NCBI GenBank assembly: GCA_030817875.1
Contig: JAUSZU010000001.1
Span: 3,100,001-3,164,000, forward strand
Direction: 5' to 3'
From: Flavobacterium sp. W4I14
GTDB lineage: Bacteria > Bacteroidota > Bacteroidia > Sphingobacteriales > Sphingobacteriaceae
DNA length: 64,000 nt
A program made the translations under genes and the position numbers. How positions within the stretch are numbered: the stretch's first letter is position 1; each line of letters starts with the position of its first letter. The notes beneath the pieces are model-generated. The model was not told the origin of the DNA. It searched no databases and saw nothing but the letters and a program-made list of their open reading frames with translations. Positions 33,505-43,344 of this stretch are shown here, piece after piece.

Positions 33505-36500
33505 CTAATTGATAAGCACTTTTCCTGCGTACTGTTTATTGAGAAGCAGAATATAAAGCCCAGCCGAAACCTGTCGCTGCAACTGCACTTCTATACTACC
33601 AGAATTGTTAAGCGCAGATTTTGAATACACGGTACGCCCGGTTAAATCTACTAATTTCACTTCTACATCCTTTTTTAACAGGTTTGCAGTTGTGGTAATA
33701 TTAAACCTGTTGTTTGTTACCGGGTTTGGATAAATTACCGTACTGGTGGGTAAATTAATGCTGGATTCTTTTGGTGCTGCAATGGCCAACTGGTTATTTG
33801 TCCCGGTAGGCACAGTGCCATAAATCAATTCTCCCTTGTAGTAAACACACACATGGTTATTTTCAGCAAAACTACCAGGTTGGTAAGAATGGTCGTTTAA
33901 CTGGTTAAACGCTGACCAGTCTGACTTGGCAATCCGGTACTGGATGTTTCCTGTTCCACTTAAGGGATGCAGCTTACCGGCACTCGAATCTACCTTCAGT
34001 TCCAGATATGCGCCCCCATTAGTGCTTAGTGACGGATTTATAGCCACAAACTGCCCTTGGATTTTAGACGCTCCCAAATTAGCATAGTCTGCCCAGAAGT
34101 TCAGGCTTGCTGCGCTTTCAGGGGTAAAGAAATACCTGATGGAAATATCTTTGTAATCTACTGGAGTATTGCCTGTGTTCTCTACCTTTAAATAGGTACT
34201 GATTGTGCTGCTTCCAGCACTTTTACCCTCTGTAAGTACCTTAACGCTTTTGGTTTCGGTTATGGGCGCTGGCTCATTTCCCCAAATCAGGGTTCCGTTA
34301 CGGTATAAGGTAATTTTGCTATTATCAGCGTAGGCAGAACCTGTATGATAAGAAAAGTCGTTACTTTCGGTTAAGTTTGCCCCATTTGAGTTGGCAAGGC
34401 CTGATTCAATAACGCCTGAACTGGCACCAGCCGTAAGTGTTCCTGCTGTAGCATCAAAACTGTATTCGATATAGCCATATGCATCGTTTCTTGGCTGAGG
34501 TAACGCAACATATTTGGTTTTAACCTTACTATTGCCCATCTGCGCATAATCGATCCAGGTATTAATGCCTGCAAAATTTTCTGCCGTAAGCCAGTACCTG
34601 GCTGTAAGCATGCTGTAACTGGTTGAAGTGGTATCCCCATTTACGATCTTTAGCTTTGGTTTGATTACATTGTTGGATTGCTGTCCGTTATCACCATCAG
34701 CCGATAAAACCCTTAAATTTAAAGGCAGTATAGTTAGGTTTTGAGTAACACTGGCAGCATTGTATGTTTCATTTCCAGGTTGGCTGGCTGTAAACACTGT
34801 GGTTCCGGCTTTTAAGATGCGCGCCACGCCATTTATAACCGTAGCTACACTTTCGTCAGAACTGCTAAAACTTACAGGAATACCCGAAGAAGCGGAAGCT
34901 TCAAGGGTAAAATCTGCATCGCCAAGAACTTTCGGAGCAATGGCAGCGAAGTTTATGGTCTGCACATTTTTAACGGTTAATACTTGTGATACCGGCGTTG
35001 CAGCCAGGTACTGGGCATTTCCAGCCTGTGAAGCTGTGATTGTTGTAGTACCCGCAGTTAGAATATGCAGCTGTCCATTAACTACTGTAGCAACATTGGG
35101 GTCTGAGCTATTATAGCTTACCGTTAAACCCGAACTTACTGTTGCACCAGCATCAAAATCTGTATCGCCTGTAACTTTGCTTGCGATAACAGGAAAGCTT
35201 ATAGTCTGTACATTTTTAACGGTTAATGCCCGGATTATCGGCTGTGCTGCCGAATAATCTGTATTGCCTGCCTGTGATGCGGTAATGTTCGAAGTTCCGG
35301 CAGCTACAATATGTATTTTTCCATCCACAATGGTGGCCACCGATAGATCTGAACTTGTATAAGTTACCGGAAGGCCCGATGTTGCGGTAGCAGCAGGATC
35401 AAAATCGACATCCCCTGGGCCTTTTTCTGCCAGGACATTAAATATAATGTTCTGACTCGACTTCATATTTTGAGCAATCTCTGCAGCGGTTAAGGCTCTG
35501 CTGTAGATTTTAAATTCATCAATCGAACCATTAAACATGGGATCGTTAAACTGCGATTTACCCAGATAATTCAGCGTTGTGCTGCCAATAGTAGAAGGCT
35601 TTATGGTAAGGCCTGTATTGGAAGCAACAGCAGTTCCGTTAATATACATTGTGCAGGTATTGCCCGATTGGGTAATGGCAAAGTGGGTCCAGGTGTTGAG
35701 TGGTAAAGTATAATTATAACTTACAATCTGCTCCGCTCCTCCATTTTTAATGGCATAACGCATTACATTGGCACTTCCTGCCTGGATTGACAAAAACATA
35801 TATTTAGTAGTTCCGGCACCAAAATCAAACGCCCGCATCCAGTTCGTCTTAGCGTCCATCTTTAACCATGTCGAAATGGTGAAGTCATTTAAAGTACTAA
35901 CTATTCCTGTTGGAAGCGTGGCGTAAGCGTTAGCCGTGCCATCCAGCTTAAGTGATGTTCCGTACTTTCCCGGATTCCGGGTTGCTGTGGCTGCTAAGGT
36001 GCCATGAGTAGCTCCCCAGCTATCGATACTCCGTATTCCGCTGGCTTCGTCAAATTTCAGGTAAGTCAACTGACCCACATTTGGTGTTGCCACTACCTCC
36101 GCGCTTGAAGACATTTCTCCGATGCTATCAACTGAAGCAACCACATAATAATAAGAAGTTCCATTACTCACATTGCTGTCGGTGAACTTGGTAGTGCCCA
36201 CATTTGCGATAATAGTATAAGGCCCGCCTGATATGGCCGAACGCTTAACATTATAACTAAAGTTCTGAATGGCATCCCATTCTAGGATGTTTTTAGCATC
36301 GCCAGAGGCAACCAAAACACCTCCTACTGTAGTATTTAGAATCCTTAATGAAAGGGCTGCAGTATCTGCTCCAGTCTCGTTTGAAACGGTTAATGTAACA
36401 TTAAAAAGTCCGGCTTCGGTTGGAATTCCGGATATCACACCGGTAGTGGCGTTTACACTCAATCCGGCAGGAAGACCAGTCGCATTAAAGCTTGTCGGCG

Positions 36501-39500
36501 ATTTTAGTGCTGTAATCGCATAAGAAAAATTCTTGCCTATGAGTGCAGTATCGGCTAATGCACTGATAATTGTTACGGGAATGGTTCTATCGTCAAGCAA
36601 TTGTATATCATTACCCGATCCTCCTTTGTAAGTAATCCGGAAATTATAGCTGCCTGCCGAAATAAGTGACATCTCAGGAAGATCCTTGAAAATACCGTTG
36701 ATTTGACTAGTGCCCGTATTGTCTAAAATGGGAAAGTTTGTACCCAATGGCAATGAACCTGAAACAAGGCTGTTTAAAACCAATTTTGACTGGTTTAATG
36801 AAGCACCGCCTGCAATCACTTTGTCAGCGGTAGCAGCTGGGCCATTCACATCAACTTTATAGGTTGCATCTGTATTTAGGGTAATAAGTCCTGTTGTGCT
36901 TAAAGTACCGATGGTTCCATCAGTGCCTGTTACTAATGTAGCTCCAGTACCCGAACCAGTACCGATGGTTATTGTACTGGTATTTCTTCCACCTCCACCT
37001 AAAGATCCTTGTTTGGCAATAATAGGGCTGTTATAGGTACCCGCAGAACCGTTATTTAATAAAAATGTTCCGTTTAAAATAGTTGTTGTTCCTCCAAAAG
37101 TACTGTTTCCTGAGAAAGTTAGGATTCCTGTTCCAACTTTTTCTACTGAGAGCGTGCCAGCTGCATTTGCCATTGTTCCACTAAAATTGGAATTGGTATT
37201 CAATGCTCCAATCCTGATAATAGGTGTTCCTGCAACATTGCTGCGGATACCGCCCCTTCCTGAAAGCGACCCGAATTCAAGCGCCCCGGTAGCAAACATA
37301 ATCCGATGGCAATCTGTACCCTGAGCATCCAATAACCAGTTAGCGTTCGCACTACCCGATTGTGGCGTAGCAAAAGCTAAGCGATGGCTTCCACTGCGCA
37401 GTTTGGTAATGAAAGTCCCCGTGAATCCGCTATTATCGCCGTAGAGGGTAACAGTGGCATAGTTATCAGATCCATCATTATATAGTCCGCCGCCTCCGGA
37501 AATTTTTCCATACAAATTTAAATGTCCCAATCGCTCATAAAAGAAACCGCTTTTACCTGCAGGAACTTCAATATCATTATACAAAGTGGCCGTTTCGGTA
37601 GTTAATCCGGTATACAGCGCACCACCTTCCATGATGATTTTTCCTGTTCCCAACGGACCGCTAGTTGGAGCACTTGGCGTGCCTGTACCTATACCCATAA
37701 CCTGGATGCCATCAGTTGAACCCCAGGCATAACCTCTTGTTCCCTGGATAATTGTATTACCTGAATACGTATTTGCCCCAGACATAACAAGTGCCGAAGT
37801 TCCTGTTTTAAGCAAACTTCCTGTTCCGCTTACAATGCCATTCAGCTCAATGCTGTTTGTTTTTGCAGCCACATTCAATTGTCCGCCCAGAATGATAGGC
37901 ATGGTTAATTTTTCGGGATTTGATGAGTTGTTAACCAGGTCGTTCTTTATCGTTAAAGCATTACCAGAAATAGTATAAGTGTTTGCTTCGGTTTCAAATT
38001 GAACTCTCGATGCTATTATACCGTTTATATCATTGGTCAGCAGTGAATCTGTAGTTGCATTGAATGTTAATATGGCAGGATTTACCGGGAGTGCATTTCC
38101 GATCCAGTTGCTGGCCAGATTTAACGAATCTGTAAGTGGTGTTGAGCTCCATACTGAAGAACTTGCGCCCGGAACGCCAAAGCTTTCGGCTGAATTGGCA
38201 CTTTCCTTTGTGCTTCCTACAGAAGAAAGCACATAGTAATATGGGCTGCCGCTGGTAACAGATGTATCTTCGTAGGCGGAAGTGCTAACCGTTGCAATGG
38301 TGGTATAAGGGCCACCACTTACTGTACCACGTTTTACCTTGTACGAAACGGCGCCTAAAACTGCATCCCATGTAAGGTTGATCCGGTCGCTTTGATTAAC
38401 CACTATTGGCCTGCTCGGAATTGCTGGAGGCACAGATGCGAAAACTTCGTTGGAATTAGCACTTTCCATATTGCCAGTAAATGCCGTAATAACATAATAA
38501 TTATTTACTTCAGGTGCAGGAGCGGGATCTGTAAAATTGGTGAGGGTAATAGCTGCCTGGATAGTGGTATATGGCCCTCCCGCTGTTAGCGAACGTTTTA
38601 CCGAATAACTGGTAGCATTGGCTGAAGCTGGCCAGCTCAATTTGATCTGTGTACCATTAACAACGGATGCCGTAACCGGAGCAGGTGCTGCAGGTGCCTG
38701 GTTATTAAGCACTTTCAGGATCAAAGTTGCAGTACCACTGCCACTAGCATTGGTAGCAGTTAGCGTTACTTCACTTTGTCCTAGCGCGGTAGGCGTGCCC
38801 GATATTATACCAGTAGCCGCATCCAAGCTAAGCCCTGCAGGCAAACCGCTGGCACTATAAGCAGTAGGACTGGCACTGGCATTGGTGTTATAACTGAAAG
38901 GTAGGTCAATGGTTGTTGTAGCAGTGGTAGCGCTGCTAATCTCCGGAGATCCTGCAGGTGCAGATTGGCTATAGCCTACATTACTGAAGGTGGCTGTATT
39001 ATGTAACGATGTATTATTAGAGATGGTGTAAAAACCGAGGTACAGCTCTGCCGGGAAACCGGTTGCGGAATACCAGCAACTAAGATTCGTCCAGTTAACG
39101 CCATCCTGTGAGTGGTACGCAAATATGCGGGTGTTTACACGTTCAATTTTTAACCACCAGGGGGCTTTGGGCTGTCCATGCCTTCCGATACCACCATTTG
39201 CCCCGAGAAAAAGATCCCAAAAAGGGGAACCGGACGCTAATGATTCGCGTATCATAACACCGCAGCCTCCGGTAGTAAGCGACATATTATCAACCTTTAC
39301 AACCAGACCTGCATCGCCGGTCATCTTTTTAAAGTTGAAACTGAAGGCATTATTGGTGGAATTTCCGGCACCCTTAAGGGTCCAGATTCCGTTATTGAAG
39401 GATGCGCTTCCTGCCAGTCCGGGGTTACCGATATCAATATTGGTCAGGTTGTTTATTGGCTGCACGTGCTCGGAAGGATAAAATACAGGGGGCAAAATAA

Positions 39501-40617
39501 CCGCAGTAGAAGTGTCGGATGATTTCAGATACAAGAAATCTCCTCCCGCTCCACCTAAAGCAGCCCGCATCATATCGGTATGAGGGGTAGGTATTCCCTT
39601 GCGCCTGTTATATGCATTATGAATGATATTGGTCATATCGCCACGCCTCTCTCCTGGCATGATTCCCCAGTTGGTCCAATAACTGGCATAACCGCCAAAG
39701 GGGATATAGGTCATGCTAGCCCCGTCAAAAGCATATTGATGATACAGCTCACCAATAGCCAATACCCTGTTACCAAGTTCGGCAAACATATCTATCTTCT
39801 GCTTGTAGGCTACTTCTGCGCCCCATGCCAAGGCTGCTGCCTGTATACGCCAGTGGTCATCGCGGCCTGTATCTCCTACTTCACCATTGGGCAGCGAGTT
39901 ACGCATACCTCCACCAGCATCCATCCTGTATACTTCGATCGACTGGTTAAACCGGTTAATATCGTTACAAAAAACCGATGCTGCGAGGGCAATTTTTAAT
40001 TGGATAGCCCCTTTGTTCTGATCCCGTAATGGAAATGGAACAAATGAGGTTGGAAATAAAACTTCAGAAAAATATTTTTCTACATGCTGAGTATTGGCTG
40101 CAGTCCAGCCAGGAAAAGTATAGCGCAGAATTTCTGCTCCTACACCCCAATACTGGGCATAATCGCCAATATCCAGCATAGATTCAATGCCTCCCCAGGT
40201 GGTATTGGTAACTGCCCAGGAGTCCAGCATGTTGGTTGCTTTTCGGGCATAGGCACTATCCGCGGTAAAAACATACATAAAGGCAAGGTTGCGTATAGCG
40301 ACCATATCGTTTATCCAAGCATTGTTATTTAGGTGCGGAGCACGGCTTACTGTAGCGTATGGCCCTGCCATTACGTAGCTAAGCTTAGACTTGCCGTCAT
40401 TTTTAAATGCGTTATAAGCCGATAACCATGGTTCCTGAGTGATGTTAGCTTTCAACTGATTCAGGTCAGCCTGGTTTAAAGCAATACCCGGATGGACAAA
40501 GGTTTGTATCTGCGCGCTTGATTTCTGAGCGCCCATAAAAGTCAGAACAGCAAAAAAGAAAATAATCAGGTTCTTTTTTGCCATCAGTTTTAGCTGGTAA
40601 AGTAAAAGTTTTCTCAT
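33505..40617 (-). CDS. Giant modular T9SS-secreted protein with alginate-lyase-like head and CBM3-like modules
   Basis: About 2,370 residues from the Met at 40617 (MRKLLLYQLKLMAKKNLIIF); 40584 is an alternative start. Residue numbers here count from the longer frame at 40686. Order: signal; alginate-lyase-like alpha/alpha toroid (~60-400: LDSWAVTNTTWGGIESMLDI, NGEVGDTGRDDHWRIQAAAL); concanavalin-like domain (~423-570); putative Ig (~573-660); two FN3 (~666-840); autotransporter-associated beta-strand repeats (~843-1362); putative Ig (~1366-1459); FN3; LamG (~1536-1738: FTISTWLKMDAKTNWMRAFD); three Ig-like repeats (~1743-1990); two CBM3-like modules (~1990-2140, ~2142-2285: YWLTAENFAGINTWIDYAQM); T9SS type A sorting domain (VIYPNPVTNNRFNI to the end). 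It is probably a cell-surface polysaccharide lyase or adhesin; substrate unknown. The adjacent PorV-like gene fits T9SS export. Confidence 0.88.
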   Translation of the reverse strand: MRKLLLYQLKLMAKKNLIIFFFAVLTFMGAQKSSAQIQTFVHPGIALNQADLNQLKANITQEPWLSAYNAFKNDGKSKLSYVMAGPYATVSRAPHLNNNAWINDMVAIRNLAFMYVFTADSAYARKATNMLDSWAVTNTTWGGIESMLDIGDYAQYWGVGAEILRYTFPGWTAANTQHVEKYFSEVLFPTSFVPFPLRDQNKGAIQLKIALAASVFCNDINRFNQSIEVYRMDAGGGMRNSLPNGEVGDTGRDDHWRIQAAALAWGAEVAYKQKIDMFAELGNRVLAIGELYHQYAFDGASMTYIPFGGYASYWTNWGIMPGERRGDMTNIIHNAYNRRKGIPTPHTDMMRAALGGAGGDFLYLKSSDTSTAVILPPVFYPSEHVQPINNLTNIDIGNPGLAGSASFNNGIWTLKGAGNSTNNAFSFNFKKMTGDAGLVVKVDNMSLTTGGCGVMIRESLASGSPFWDLFLGANGGIGRHGQPKAPWWLKIERVNTRIFAYHSQDGVNWTNLSCWYSATGFPAELYLGFYTISNNTSLHNTATFSNVGYSQSAPAGSPEISSATTATTTIDLPFSYNTNASASPTAYSASGLPAGLSLDAATGIISGTPTALGQSEVTLTATNASGSGTATLILKVLNNQAPAAPAPVTASVVNGTQIKLSWPASANATSYSVKRSLTAGGPYTTIQAAITLTNFTDPAPAPEVNNYYVITAFTGNMESANSNEVFASVPPAIPSRPIVVNQSDRINLTWDAVLGAVSYKVKRGTVSGGPYTTIATVSTSAYEDTSVTSGSPYYYVLSSVGSTKESANSAESFGVPGASSSVWSSTPLTDSLNLASNWIGNALPVNPAILTFNATTDSLLTNDINGIIASRVQFETEANTYTISGNALTIKNDLVNNSSNPEKLTMPIILGGQLNVAAKTNSIELNGIVSGTGSLLKTGTSALVMSGANTYSGNTIIQGTRGYAWGSTDGIQVMGIGTGTPSAPTSGPLGTGKIIMEGGALYTGLTTETATLYNDIEVPAGKSGFFYERLGHLNLYGKISGGGGLYNDGSDNYATVTLYGDNSGFTGTFITKLRSGSHRLAFATPQSGSANANWLLDAQGTDCHRIMFATGALEFGSLSGRGGIRSNVAGTPIIRIGALNTNSNFSGTMANAAGTLSVEKVGTGILTFSGNSTFGGTTTILNGTFLLNNGSAGTYNSPIIAKQGSLGGGGRNTSTITIGTGSGTGATLVTGTDGTIGTLSTTGLITLNTDATYKVDVNGPAATADKVIAGGASLNQSKLVLNSLVSGSLPLGTNFPILDNTGTSQINGIFKDLPEMSLISAGSYNFRITYKGGSGNDIQLLDDRTIPVTIISALADTALIGKNFSYAITALKSPTSFNATGLPAGLSVNATTGVISGIPTEAGLFNVTLTVSNETGADTAALSLRILNTTVGGVLVASGDAKNILEWDAIQNFSYNVKRSAISGGPYTIIANVGTTKFTDSNVSNGTSYYYVVASVDSIGEMSSSAEVVATPNVGQLTYLKFDEASGIRSIDSWGATHGTLAATATRNPGKYGTSLKLDGTANAYATLPTGIVSTLNDFTISTWLKMDAKTNWMRAFDFGAGTTKYMFLSIQAGSANVMRYAIKNGGAEQIVSYNYTLPLNTWTHFAITQSGNTCTMYINGTAVASNTGLTIKPSTIGSTTLNYLGKSQFNDPMFNGSIDEFKIYSRALTAAEIAQNMKSSQNIIFNVLAEKGPGDVDFDPAATATSGLPVTYTSSDLSVATIVDGKIHIVAAGTSNITASQAGNTDYSAAQPIIRALTVKNVQTISFPVIASKVTGDTDFDAGATVSSGLTVSYNSSDPNVATVVNGQLHILTAGTTTITASQAGNAQYLAATPVSQVLTVKNVQTINFAAIAPKVLGDADFTLEASASSGIPVSFSSSDESVATVINGVARILKAGTTVFTASQPGNETYNAASVTQNLTILPLNLRVLSADGDNGQQSNNVIKPKLKIVNGDTTSTSYSMLTARYWLTAENFAGINTWIDYAQMGNSKVKTKYVALPQPRNDAYGYIEYSFDATAGTLTAGASSGVIESGLANSNGANLTESNDFSYHTGSAYADNSKITLYRNGTLIWGNEPAPITETKSVKVLTEGKSAGSSTISTYLKVENTGNTPVDYKDISIRYFFTPESAASLNFWADYANLGASKIQGQFVAINPSLSTNGGAYLELKVDSSAGKLHPLSGTGNIQYRIAKSDWSAFNQLNDHSYQPGSFAENNHVCVYYKGELIYGTVPTGTNNQLAIAAPKESSINLPTSTVIYPNPVTNNRFNITTTANLLKKDVEVKLVDLTGRTVYSKSALNNSGSIEVQLQRQVSAGLYILLLNKQYAGKVLIN
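34715..35458 (-). repeat. Three tandem ~82-residue Ig-like repeats inside the giant cargo gene
   Basis: The repeats begin QNIIFNV, QTISFPV and QTINFAA and share SSD..VAT and AGT...TASQ.GN cores; the first two are 82 codons (246 bp), the last about 80. At DNA level they are diverged, so the duplication is old. They resemble the bacterial Ig-like group of beta-sandwich spacers and probably extend the CBM3 modules away from the catalytic head. Confidence 0.8.
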
Positions 40618-40829
40618 AAGGATGAATTTAGTTGGTTGTAGATCAGATTTTTGAGCGCTGATTTCCATAAGGACACATGATATCAACTTTGATACTTAGG
40701 TATTTAAAAAAATATTTTCAGGAATTACTATAATTAATATTATATGGTAAATTGGCCGCGTTATTTCGGCACGGGGATGCTTGCTTACAGGACAGCCTCA
40801 TTGCTGAAGCTTATGTCAGGACACAATAA

Positions 40830-40864
40830 AAAAGGGATGCAGTGTCATGAACTGCATCCCTTTT
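40830..40864 (-). terminator. Strong intrinsic terminator of the sigma/FecR-SusCD operon
   Basis: AAAAGGGATGCAGT (40830-40843) and ACTGCATCCCTTTT (40851-40864) form a perfect 14-bp stem with a 7-base loop. On the minus strand a run of T (TTTTTTATTG) follows. It begins 17 bases after the stop of the thioredoxin gene at 40881. The rest of 40687-40829 holds no gene. Confidence 0.92.
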
Positions 40865-40880
40865 ACTTAATCTTAAAGGT

Positions 40881-42098
40881 TTATTCGCCTTTTTTCATTT
40901 TCTCGAGCGTAACCTGGTATTTCGCCTTATTTTCGGCTGCAACCAGGTCCACCGCTTTCTGCTGCATGGCGATCGCCTGGTCCTTTTTGCCCAGCTTATA
41001 GAGCAGGTTGGCATAGGTGTCCAGGTAGGCAGGCTCCTTGGTTTGGGTCGCATCCACGCTTCGTTTACTCCAGCTCAGCGCTTCAGTAATACAGTCAATG
41101 TCTTTACAGTTTTCAAAAACCGCCCATGCAAAGAAATTCAACCTATCAGCGGTTACTTCGGCACCATATTTTTTCATATAACTTAGTAATGCCGGCTGAA
41201 ATTTGTCCCATTTTTTTTCGGCATGAAAAACCTGAATTTTTATCAGTTCGGTGGCTTTACTGATGTCTACTGTTGGGTATTTCGCCTGTACGGCGGCAAC
41301 CAGTGAATCTACATTAGCATTGGGCTTTCGAAGTCCGGGATAAATGTTTTCCTCCAGAACAACGGCGCTCAGGATTTCATTCGATTTTCCTTTTCCCAAA
41401 ACGGCATCTACTTTTTCAGGATCTTTTAGCATCAGTTCAAATCCCTTGCTTTGGCTGCTTCTGGTGTATTTGCTCACAAACTCCAGGTTCTCTTTGGTAT
41501 ATAGGTCTTTTTGTGTAGCCATATAAGCGCTGGCAAACTTTTCGGAGTTTTCCTCATCATAGGCAGCCTCGGCACTAACGGCCAACTGTTTCAAGGTCTC
41601 AGGAGCAGCATTTCCAGACTCGCTTTTTTTCAGTAGCGTGTAATATTGGGTTTCCGGGTTCAGTGCCATCTTCGCTTTGGCGACAAATTCATCTGCCTCA
41701 CCACCGCCTACAATACGGTGTACCAGCTTGCCCTGCGGAGAAAAGATCAGAAAGGTAGGATAGGCATTTATCTTGAACGCCTTGCTCATTGATTGGGCAT
41801 CCGCATACCAGCTTTTAACTTCTTCATTGTCATTTTTGGTCTGATCGAACTGTACCTTAACATTTACAAAGTTTTTGTTGAAGAATTCACCCACCTTTTC
41901 CTGCGGAAAAATGGTATTGGCCATGTATTTGCAAGGGCCGCACCAGGTTGTAAAGCAATCTACCAAAAGGTATTTGTTCTCTTTTTTAGCTTTATCTTTT
42001 ACCTGTTGCCAGGAAAGTCCATGTTCAAAATGTGTGCCTTTAATTTGGGCCACACCAATAAAAGGCATCAACAGGAATATTAAAAATAATTTTTTCAT
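40881..42098 (-). CDS. Thioredoxin-family periplasmic protein with C-terminal TPR-like helices
   Basis: 405 residues; signal peptide MKKLFLIFLLMPFIGVAQ. A thioredoxin fold occupies ~25-145: YLLVDCFTTWCGPCKYMANT with the WCGPC active site, FKINAYPTFLIFSPQGKLVH with the cis-Pro, and a YyaL/DsbD-gamma-like spacing. The C-terminal ~250 residues are helical, ending in a TPR-like unit (AYLDTYANLLYKLGKKDQAI). It probably reduces or isomerises disulfides in envelope proteins. It is the last gene of the operon, 30 bases after a second TlpA-type gene. Its partner proteins are unknown. Confidence 0.9.
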   Translation of the reverse strand: MKKLFLIFLLMPFIGVAQIKGTHFEHGLSWQQVKDKAKKENKYLLVDCFTTWCGPCKYMANTIFPQEKVGEFFNKNFVNVKVQFDQTKNDNEEVKSWYADAQSMSKAFKINAYPTFLIFSPQGKLVHRIVGGGEADEFVAKAKMALNPETQYYTLLKKSESGNAAPETLKQLAVSAEAAYDEENSEKFASAYMATQKDLYTKENLEFVSKYTRSSQSKGFELMLKDPEKVDAVLGKGKSNEILSAVVLEENIYPGLRKPNANVDSLVAAVQAKYPTVDISKATELIKIQVFHAEKKWDKFQPALLSYMKKYGAEVTADRLNFFAWAVFENCKDIDCITEALSWSKRSVDATQTKEPAYLDTYANLLYKLGKKDQAIAMQQKAVDLVAAENKAKYQVTLEKMKKGE

Positions 42099-42127
42099 AC
42101 AGTTTGTTTTCTTTGAGTGATTACATT

Positions 42128-43303
42128 TTAACGGGACAATTCTATCATGGTTGAAAGTTGCCTGACGGCAACCTCATTTGGCCAAAGTAATCCCAGCTCC
42201 TTGAAACGTATTTTACCATTGCCATCAATAATAAACTTTGCGGGGATTCCTGAGACGCCAAATGACGATACTGCAGGATTCTTTTTTGTAACGGAATCTT
42301 TCGTATCCATATATAATGGTAAATCCAGGTCATGGGTTAACAAATAGTTTACCGCATCAGGCTTGGGGTTAGGAACCGTTTCCCAGGTGTGTATAAACAA
42401 AAACTTTACAGTCGGGTCGTTTTTATATTTATTAACCATCATTTGCATCGCTGGAAGCGACTTTTTACAGGGTCCGCACCAGGTTGCCCAAAAGTCGAGA
42501 ACAATGGTCTTTCCCTTAAAGTCTGACAAGGATACTTCTTTACCATCTATGTCTTTGACTTTAAATTCAGGTGCCTGCTCCGTTATCATTTTGGCTGCTA
42601 TTTCTGCTTTATATTTGTCGTCAAACTGCTTGGTTAAAGTAGCCAGGTAAGCATTTGCATCTTTTCCCGGATGCACATTTATATAGGCCTTTTTCAGTTC
42701 ATTCTTAAAGTCATCATCGGCCAAGCCTGATAAAACTGCTTTCTCCAGTTCAGGAAGCGCTTCCTGGTACCTGCCCGTTTTGCTCATCAAATAATAATGC
42801 TGTGCAGTCAATCCTGCACTTTTTTTGTTAGCCTGCTCATAGCATTCTTTTATAGCAGCGAAAGCTTTCTCATGATCGCCCAGTTTATCCGCCACCTGAC
42901 TATATAGCTGTAATAAATACAACCGCTCTTCTTTTGCGTTTGTTGAGTTGTTTAATTCTTGCTTAACCAAAGTTTCAGCTGCTTTCAAATCATAAGCCAT
43001 TAAACCGGTAGTAACATTTTCAACATACATAATTCTTGCAGTTTCCTGAATCTGGTTAAAATAATATAAAGCCTTCTCAGAATTTTTTGCTACTATAAAA
43101 TTATCTACGAGCATAGCTCTGTATTGGTCAAAGCTTTCGTTTGGATGGGCTTTGACAAGGCGATTAACAATGGCTTCTTTCTTTGAAAGATCAATAAATA
43201 GCTTCATAGAATCGAGACTTGCTTTATAAGCCGGTTGTGCCTGCTGGGTAAATGCAGACTTTCCGATAGTCAGGATTGCTAGAAGCAGGACTATTTTTTT
43301 CAT
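42128..43303 (-). CDS. TlpA-family periplasmic thiol-disulfide oxidoreductase with N-terminal helical domain
   Basis: 391 residues; signal MKKIVLLLAILTIGKSAF. Residues ~25-245 are helical and TPR-like (AAETLVKQELNNSTNAKEER, HYYLMSKTGRYQEALPELEK). A TlpA/ResA domain follows: APEFKVKDIDGKEVSLSDFK, GKTIVLDFWATWCGPCKKSL, and SSFGVSGIPAKFIIDGNGKI with the cis-Pro. The active site is WCGPC. It acts as an extracytoplasmic reductase. It is in an operon with the preceding PKD-like gene and the next thioredoxin gene; such pairs often follow STN-SusC/SusD loci in Sphingobacteriaceae, as far as I recall. Confidence 0.92.
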   Translation of the reverse strand: MKKIVLLLAILTIGKSAFTQQAQPAYKASLDSMKLFIDLSKKEAIVNRLVKAHPNESFDQYRAMLVDNFIVAKNSEKALYYFNQIQETARIMYVENVTTGLMAYDLKAAETLVKQELNNSTNAKEERLYLLQLYSQVADKLGDHEKAFAAIKECYEQANKKSAGLTAQHYYLMSKTGRYQEALPELEKAVLSGLADDDFKNELKKAYINVHPGKDANAYLATLTKQFDDKYKAEIAAKMITEQAPEFKVKDIDGKEVSLSDFKGKTIVLDFWATWCGPCKKSLPAMQMMVNKYKNDPTVKFLFIHTWETVPNPKPDAVNYLLTHDLDLPLYMDTKDSVTKKNPAVSSFGVSGIPAKFIIDGNGKIRFKELGLLWPNEVAVRQLSTMIELSR

Positions 43304-43344
43304 AATGGTATATGCTAAATGATTATTTATGGTTCAATTCGTAA

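Noticed and set aside
34715..35458. Possible CRISPR or satellite array
   Set aside because: The periodicity is three diverged protein repeats of about 246 bp in frame within one gene, with no spacer structure.
39580..39999. A 139-codon plus-strand ORF inside the giant gene
   Set aside because: It is a shadow of the lyase-like domain; the minus frame is continuous and domain-rich.
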